A DNA stretch of 64,000 nucleotides, from positions 62,001-126,000 of the forward strand of contig NJFT01000092.1 of the NCBI GenBank assembly GCA_002221725.1, written 5' to 3'. The translations under genes were made by a program, and so were the position numbers. Source of the DNA: Scedosporium boydii (Eukaryota > Ascomycota > Sordariomycetes > Microascales > Microascaceae). Under the pieces are notes generated by a model. That model had not been told where the DNA came from and ran no database searches. It saw nothing but the letters and a program-made list of their open reading frames with translations. Of this stretch, positions 58,754 through 64,000 are shown one piece after another. How positions within the stretch are numbered: the stretch's first letter is position 1; each line of letters starts with the position of its first letter.

Positions 58754-61700
58754 TTACTGGCCCGATCGTGTCGACGATCGGGTCAGCCTTCGCGTAGGCG
58801 CCGCGACCGCACCCGCCTTGGACTTCACTGGGCCCTTCTTTGCAGCTGGCTTCTTGACGCCAGCGGACTGTGTCAGCGTCGGCGTGGCCGCCCTGGCCGA
58901 CGACTTCGAACTCCCCGAAGAGGCAGACTTGGCAGCAGCCGGCTTCGGAGGCCGACCAACACGCCGCTTCGCCACCGGAGTTCCCTTCGCCACAGGCTCC
59001 GGGGCAGGAGCTGCGGTCATCTCCTCATCCTCTTCTTCTTCGTCGTAGATGAATCGCTCGTCTTCGCCCCACGAGACCGCCTTCTTCGCCTCCGCCTTTC
59101 CAGCCCGCGCCACTCTCGCGTCATGGACTTCCTTAAGTTCCTGCATGCGGAGGGCGTGAGGGTTCTCCCGCTGTCGGGCGAGGACTTCCTCGGGCATCTG
59201 TGCCTTGCCTTTGTTACGTCGGGTATTAGCCCGTGTAACAGCGGCAAGGTCCGCCTCTCGGCTGCCCGACCCTCCTCCGACAACTCCGGATCCCACCCTA
59301 ACCGGGATCCTGGAGTTGCCGTCAGCCGAGGGCTCCTGGGCCCTCGACTTCACCCTGCTCGAACGTCGCAAAGGCGCGACCTTTGGAGCTCCACTGCTCC
59401 TGGTGCGCTTCGCGGGTGGTTCTGAGGCATCCACCGCCTTCGCCTCGCCGACATCTCCCGCCTTCCGCTTGGTGCCAGCCTTCTTAGGACTCGAGCTATT
59501 AGCGTCGATATGTCCCAGAGGAAGGCGTGGCGCGGGAGAGCCGGTGAGCGTCGTCGCCATCCGGGCTTGAGTCTCAGCCGACCTGGCCGCCTTACTGGCC
59601 TTGTGCTGGTTAAGAAACTTCCCCAAATAGGCTCGATCTTCCGCCTCTTGAGCCTCGGCTAGGTCATCTGGTCGAGTGAGACGCGAGGATTGAGGGGTAC
59701 AGCTACCCTTCCCAGGCTCAAACGAAGACCCTTGCTTCTGAGGACTGCTGCTCCGCAATGGAGTAACATTCTCAGAAACTTGGGAATTCAGAGCGCACAT
59801 GGAGGGGGCCGTGATTGCCTTGGGGGTTTCAGCAACATGGGCGGGAGTGGAGACCTTGTGTGACTGTGATTTGAGAGGGGTGGCGATTGGCTCGGTGTCG
59901 ATAGTGGCCGGGGTTGTTTCGGGATGAGCGATGGGAGTATGAGCGGTAGGGGTAGACGGCATGGGGTTCTCAGCCGCTTTCTCTTTTGGAGACGGAGTGA
60001 CCTCGACGTTCTGCTCGACTCGATGGGTAAAATCAGGTGCCAATGATTGAGGAGTTGTTGGCATGGTCTTCTCTACCGAAGGAGTTGCCGGGGGACTCGA
60101 CTGCGTAGGCTTAGGCGGGGTAGGCGTGGCCGTCTTAGTTGCCGTGGCAGTGGTCGTAGCCGTTGGGGTCGCAGTGTCAGTGGAGGGTGCGGTGGTAGCT
60201 TTCTCTGGCTTAGAGGGGGTGGAGGGAGAAGATAGAGGTGCGTCTTGATCGGCGGACCCAGCGGCTTCTTCGCGAGGAGTAATCGAGGGTGAATCTTCAA
60301 CCAATACACCGTCGTGCCCTACCCGAGTGATTGTCTGATGACGAGGAGTATTCATAAGATCGCCAAGAATAAGTGCGGCAGGGGTATCTGACTGGCCGGC
60401 GGGAATGTCGGCATCGTTCCTGGCAACCGGGGACGTATCCTTGAGCTGCGGAGTTTGGAGTTGGGGAGATGGAGATGAGACTGCTTGAGCGCCAATGTTA
60501 TAACGGGGCGAATTGAATTCGGCATTCAGGACGACGATAGTGGGCGTGTCAGGAAGGTCGCCAACAAGCTGGTCTGTATTGTTTGAAAGGAAAGACGCGT
60601 CATCCGTTCCAGATTCCTCTACTGGAGACGATTGGTGATGAAGGTGGATGTTAAGAGTCGGATCCTCCACATCGGTTCCAGATTCCTGCACTGCGGACGA
60701 ATGATGGATATTAAGAGTCGGATCCTCCGCCATCAAGTTGGTATAGTAAGTTCCTGATGGGGATTGGGTTGGAGTCTCGACGTTGAGGTGAATGTTATAC
60801 GTCGCGTCATTGTCAGAGTGCGGAATGATAGGGACGGACATCTCCATGACTTCTTTGAGCTCCTCTGTGTCCATGTCGAAGAAGGAATGTTCATCATCTT
60901 CTTGTTCGGATTCTGGCTTGGGAGAGTTCTGGCCATTAATGTTGTATCTAGGCGTGTTCCATTCAGAGTTGAGAACAATCGCAGTAGGGGTATCCGGGAG
61001 GTTGTTCACGAGTTCATCCGTATTGGTCGACATGAAAGATTCATCTTCGGTTTCAACGTCTTCAGCATTCTGGACTTGTCGAAGAGGACTAGGATCGGCA
61101 GGTCGGTTCAGGGAGAAGCGGGGCGTGAAATCGGGCCTGCGTGTGAATTTCGCTGGAGTTTGAGGAACCTCATTGATGGACTTATTGAAATCAGTTGAAG
61201 CGCTAACAGCTTCAAGACTCTTCTCTGCCTTGATAGGGCTGTCCTCAAGTAGTTCAGGAGCCGCATGAAGGGCAGGAGAAACGAAACCAACCTCGTCACC
61301 AAGGACGATAGCCGTCGGTGTATCAGGCAACCCAGCAATCAATTCATCCGTATTTGTCGACAAGAATGAGACGTCCTCCAAAGGTGTGCCTTCAACGCTT
61401 TCAGCCCCGCTTACCGAGACGCGAGGAGTAGCCAACAATGTGCTAGAATCATTCCGCGATGTTGCCCAACCTACCACTTCACGGCCGCCATTGATACTAG
61501 GACGCTTCGATGTCTTGCGATTGAGTGGGGATTCGGGTTCATCACCAATTGTAGCGTCGGTATCGTCGTGGATAGGTGTGCCTAGGAGGTTCGACTGAGA
61601 GAAAAAGGCAGCGAATCTGGCGGGCATCTTGAACCTCACAAAGAGACGCGAACCTTCCCTCTCTACAACAACCTTCGCATCGATAGATCCGTTTGAAATT

Positions 61701-63147
61701 TGTTCCGCGACCTTGGCCAAACTCTGGGCAACGGCGAAGGATTTCCGATTGAAAATGTCCAAGTTGGTTTTTGTGTCGACAATCATCGGGGAAGGCTCAT
61801 TCGAGTCGAGCAGTTGGAAGCTGTCAGTCCGCTCGGAGAAGTCAAACCTAACGCTTCTCAAGTCACGGTACTTCAGCTGCTGCATCATCGAATCTTCGAT
61901 AGTAGCGCTCATGTCGGGCCCCTCTCCCTCTCCAGTCCTCGAGCGGAGGCTGGACGACTGGGCGTGGCCCGTCTCTCCAGAGGGGTTAACACTCAATGCG
62001 CCTCCATTCGTGAAAACATGAACGGGTGTACTGGCGGACATTGAAGATGTCTCCTTTTTGGTGAGAGAATCGGAAGGAGGTGAGAGAGATGGAGGACGGC
62101 CGTCGGGTAACTGGTTCTCTTTCGAGGGAGAGGGAGAAGGAGAAAGCTTTCCGATGCCCCATTTGATCGAGTCGGCGATTTTCTTAACTGGAGACCAGAG
62201 GGAAATTCTTGGCGTCTCGGGTTCTATCTCCTCCAAAATGGTGGGGAGACTGGGTTGTCCATGGACCTTAAGCTTGATTGGAACCGTAGGATTGAGTTCT
62301 CGACCTAGCTTCACGCCGAGCGTCTCAACCATCAACGGGACGGTAAGTGCCTTGCCAAGGATGGTCGACATTGCCTGAAGGTTGGACAAGAGAGATGGTT
62401 CAAGAACGGCTACTGGCTCCAGTTCGTAACCGGAGGGCTCGAGTTGGCGTTTCTGTCGGATAACGGATGCGGTGTCATCTTCCTGAATAGGCAAAACCTC
62501 GTCGACAAACAGGTTGTTTCGGGTGTGGACTAGCATATGGTTAGTTAGGAACCGAATAATAACAAGATTTTAATGGACGTACCCTGAGCACTGAGCTGGT
62601 CCCAGAAGCCGGCATATTCCACACCGGTCTCGAGATATTCGTGGTCCGTAACCCGGTCCCTGAGAACGGCAGGTTGGGCGCAACGCTTCTTGGCATAATG
62701 GCCATCGGTGGTAATGGGACGGCGAGGGTGGACATGGATGAGATCGGCTCGCTTTCCAATTCGCTTGCCGGATCGTCGAGAAGGGACTGTGACTCTGTCC
62801 CAGGTCTGCAGCCTTCGCTGGGTCGGATCGTAGGCAAAAGGGTTTTGTGGGTAAAATCTGTTGATAAACAGGACAGGTTAGCAGGGCGTTGGTCGGAGCT
62901 AAGTTCAGTGGGCAGCCACATGGAGAGTACGCGGAGTGATGAAGCGGTAGCAATTGGGAAAGGAAACGCGTACAGATAGGCGGTGATTCGGCCATTGTTG
63001 TTGAGCCAAGCTTCATCCGCGGGCAGACTGCCCATGGGGCTCGTCTGAATAGCATCGGCACTATCAAGTCGTTAGTAGGGTAAGTCTTCTAAACACTTGG
63101 GAGCTGGGAAAAGTCGCGTACATCGATGCAGTTGGTTGGAACGCCAT
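58754..63147 (-). CDS. Large disordered AT-hook protein, unknown
   Basis: Four exons (63122-63147, 62974-63060, 62583-62857, 58754-62529) give 1387 residues; introns are 61, 116 and 53 nt. The first exon, MAFQPTASI, has a strong context (AAAATGGCG). The N-terminal ~200 residues look folded, with QRRLQTWDRVTVPSRRSGKR, HEYLETGVEYAGFWDQLSAQ and NNLFVDEVLPIQEDD. The rest is mostly disordered, rich in Ser, Pro, Thr and acidic residues. A ~25-residue motif around SF(L/M)S(T/N)NTD(E/Q)L and LPDTPTAIVL recurs at about 515-539, 625-649 and 772-797; a looser fourth trace (DTPAALILGD) follows. A shorter EDPTLNIH unit is duplicated near 731-771. Near the C terminus are basic clusters and an AT-hook-like KRRVGRPPKP, suggesting a nuclear, DNA-associated protein. 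I do not recognise the family. Confidence 0.82.
60600..60730. repeat. Internal ~60-bp tandem duplication
   Basis: Within the large unknown gene, the segment with AAGAGTCGGATCCTCC occurs at about 60654 and again at about 60714, with flanking GGTTCCAGATTCCT at 60674 resembling CGTTCCAGATTCCT at 60606. The encoded EDPTLNIH and ESGTD units are thereby repeated. Confidence 0.7.
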
Positions 63148-64000
63148 TTTCTGTTCGGAATCGTCCGAAATAAAGCGGCTGAGTACGATCAAACGTTGGG
63201 ATATGAGAAGAGAGAAAGACACTGGGGCGCCGACAAAGTCCAAAGTCGCGAAGATGAGCTTGGCTAGTCGCGATGGTGCTTTGTTGACGCGCTTCAGAAG
63301 GCGGATATGATCACCAAGACAGATGTTTGGGTACCTGAAAGAGAGGATTACCAAAGTGATGAAAGGTGATTAAGAAAAGAGACGGTAGAATGAAAGTAGA
63401 ACACTTTTGAAAAATAGGTAATTTTTCCTTGAGTGTAATACGAGGAAAAGTGATTGAAAAAGAGTTAGAGATAGGTGAGATCTGAGATCGACGGGAAGAA
63501 AATACTTGAAGAGAGCTCAGAAGTCTTGTTTACATGGGGACGGTGGAGGGGCGGAAACGGAAGCTGTTCTCAAGGTGTGTGGAGTCTGCTACATTGATTG
63601 GCTGAAAATTCCCCATCCTGCGATGTGGGTACAGTGACTTTCTCACATGAGTGACCATACGTATTGCAGCGTTTCTAACTTAGACGCGAATTTGTACTGG
63701 TACATTTGCCTAAGATACCGCCTGCCGAGTTTGTACACCGCTTCTGAGAGTCAGATACAGAGTCAAACCTGCCTTCTTCATGTCCTATCAATAAAGTATT
63801 GTACGCCCATTCGGTTCCTTTCGATGAAATTAGATTTGCATCTTATGTATTCAGTCTATGAGGTCAATAAGAGGTCTATTAGGGGTATCCCGTTCTATGC
63901 AGGGACCAGATTGCTCCTGCCTCGTCTGAGCTCTGGGAAGCTGACCTTTCGAATGTCATTCAATCGCTGTTTCTGCCCGTCAAATCCTGGTCCCTGAATC
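63148..64000. other. Promoter side of large gene, no gene seen
   Basis: This is upstream DNA of the 1387-residue gene. An open frame with FVGAPVSFSLLISQRLIVLS precedes and runs into the proposed start in the same frame (63064-63354), so a longer N terminus is possible, but the ATG context favours 63147. No other feature was seen to the right edge. Confidence 0.45.

Noticed and set aside
58818..59570. Plus-strand open frames of 60-121 codons opposite the large unknown gene
   Set aside because: They mirror the codon bias of the minus-strand gene, which has a full splice-consistent model; no domain.
63064..63354. Longer N terminus for the large unknown protein starting upstream of 63147
   Set aside because: The frame is open, but the ATG at 63147 has the better context and the upstream segment looks like noncoding leader; transcript data would decide.
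1..64000. Heavy RIP (repeat-induced point mutation)
   Set aside because: No long AT-rich, TpA-dominated stretch was seen; only short A/T tracts. A dinucleotide index would be decisive.

Overview
The window looks like nuclear DNA from a filamentous ascomycete (Pezizomycotina, most likely a Sordariomycete). Introns are short (about 53-123 nt), with GT(A/R)NGT donors, CTAAC-type branch points and CAG/TAG acceptors. UTRs are pyrimidine-rich. The gene set (a C2H2 protein, F-box, NYN, Pth11-like receptor, GPI-anchored Thr/Pro-rich protein, phenol-hydroxylase-type monooxygenase) is typical of these fungi. Exon models were spliced by hand from reading frame, splice signals and family knowledge; no alignment was run.

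Layout. (1) 1-4.8 kb: 5' part of a secreted Cys-containing protein (minus strand), a doubtful decayed ORF region, and an F-box gene broken by an in-frame stop. (2) 4.8-19.7 kb: a gene desert of about 15 kb with no convincing gene, carrying a dense scatter of the 9-mer TACGAAGTA/TACTTCGTA, A-rich tracts and one 16-bp palindrome. (3) 19.7-21.8 kb: a three-exon C2H2 zinc-finger gene, then about 4.3 kb without genes. (4) 26.1-29.7 kb: a YVH1-type dual-specificity phosphatase and an M20 (carboxypeptidase S-like) peptidase. (5) 33.2-37.7 kb: VFA1 and RTT106 homologues diverging from a 459-bp shared promoter, then an L-lactate dehydrogenase convergent with RTT106. (6) 38.9-45.0 kb: an intron-containing tRNA-Thr(CGT), a GPI-anchored repeat protein, a degenerate tRNA-Leu-like element and a five-exon Pth11-like membrane protein. 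(7) 47.3-49.8 kb: a seven-exon Artemis/SNM1-family nuclease. (8) 51.1-55.6 kb: an FAD aromatic monooxygenase followed in tandem by a zinc alcohol/formaldehyde dehydrogenase. (9) 56.0-57.3 kb: a NYN-domain gene broken by a frameshift and a stop. (10) 58.8-63.1 kb: a 1387-residue protein of unknown function with three copies of a ~25-residue Ser/Thr/Asp motif and an AT-hook.

How the genes fit together. Most are unrelated housekeeping genes: ribosome maturation (YVH1), ESCRT/Vps4 regulation (VFA1), histone deposition (RTT106), DNA end repair (Artemis-like). The monooxygenase/dehydrogenase pair may act in one catabolic route, but that is inference. The main contrast is between a gene-poor left third, rich in one short dispersed motif and broken genes, and a gene-dense right two thirds almost free of that motif. 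No CRISPR, rRNA gene or intact transposon was seen.
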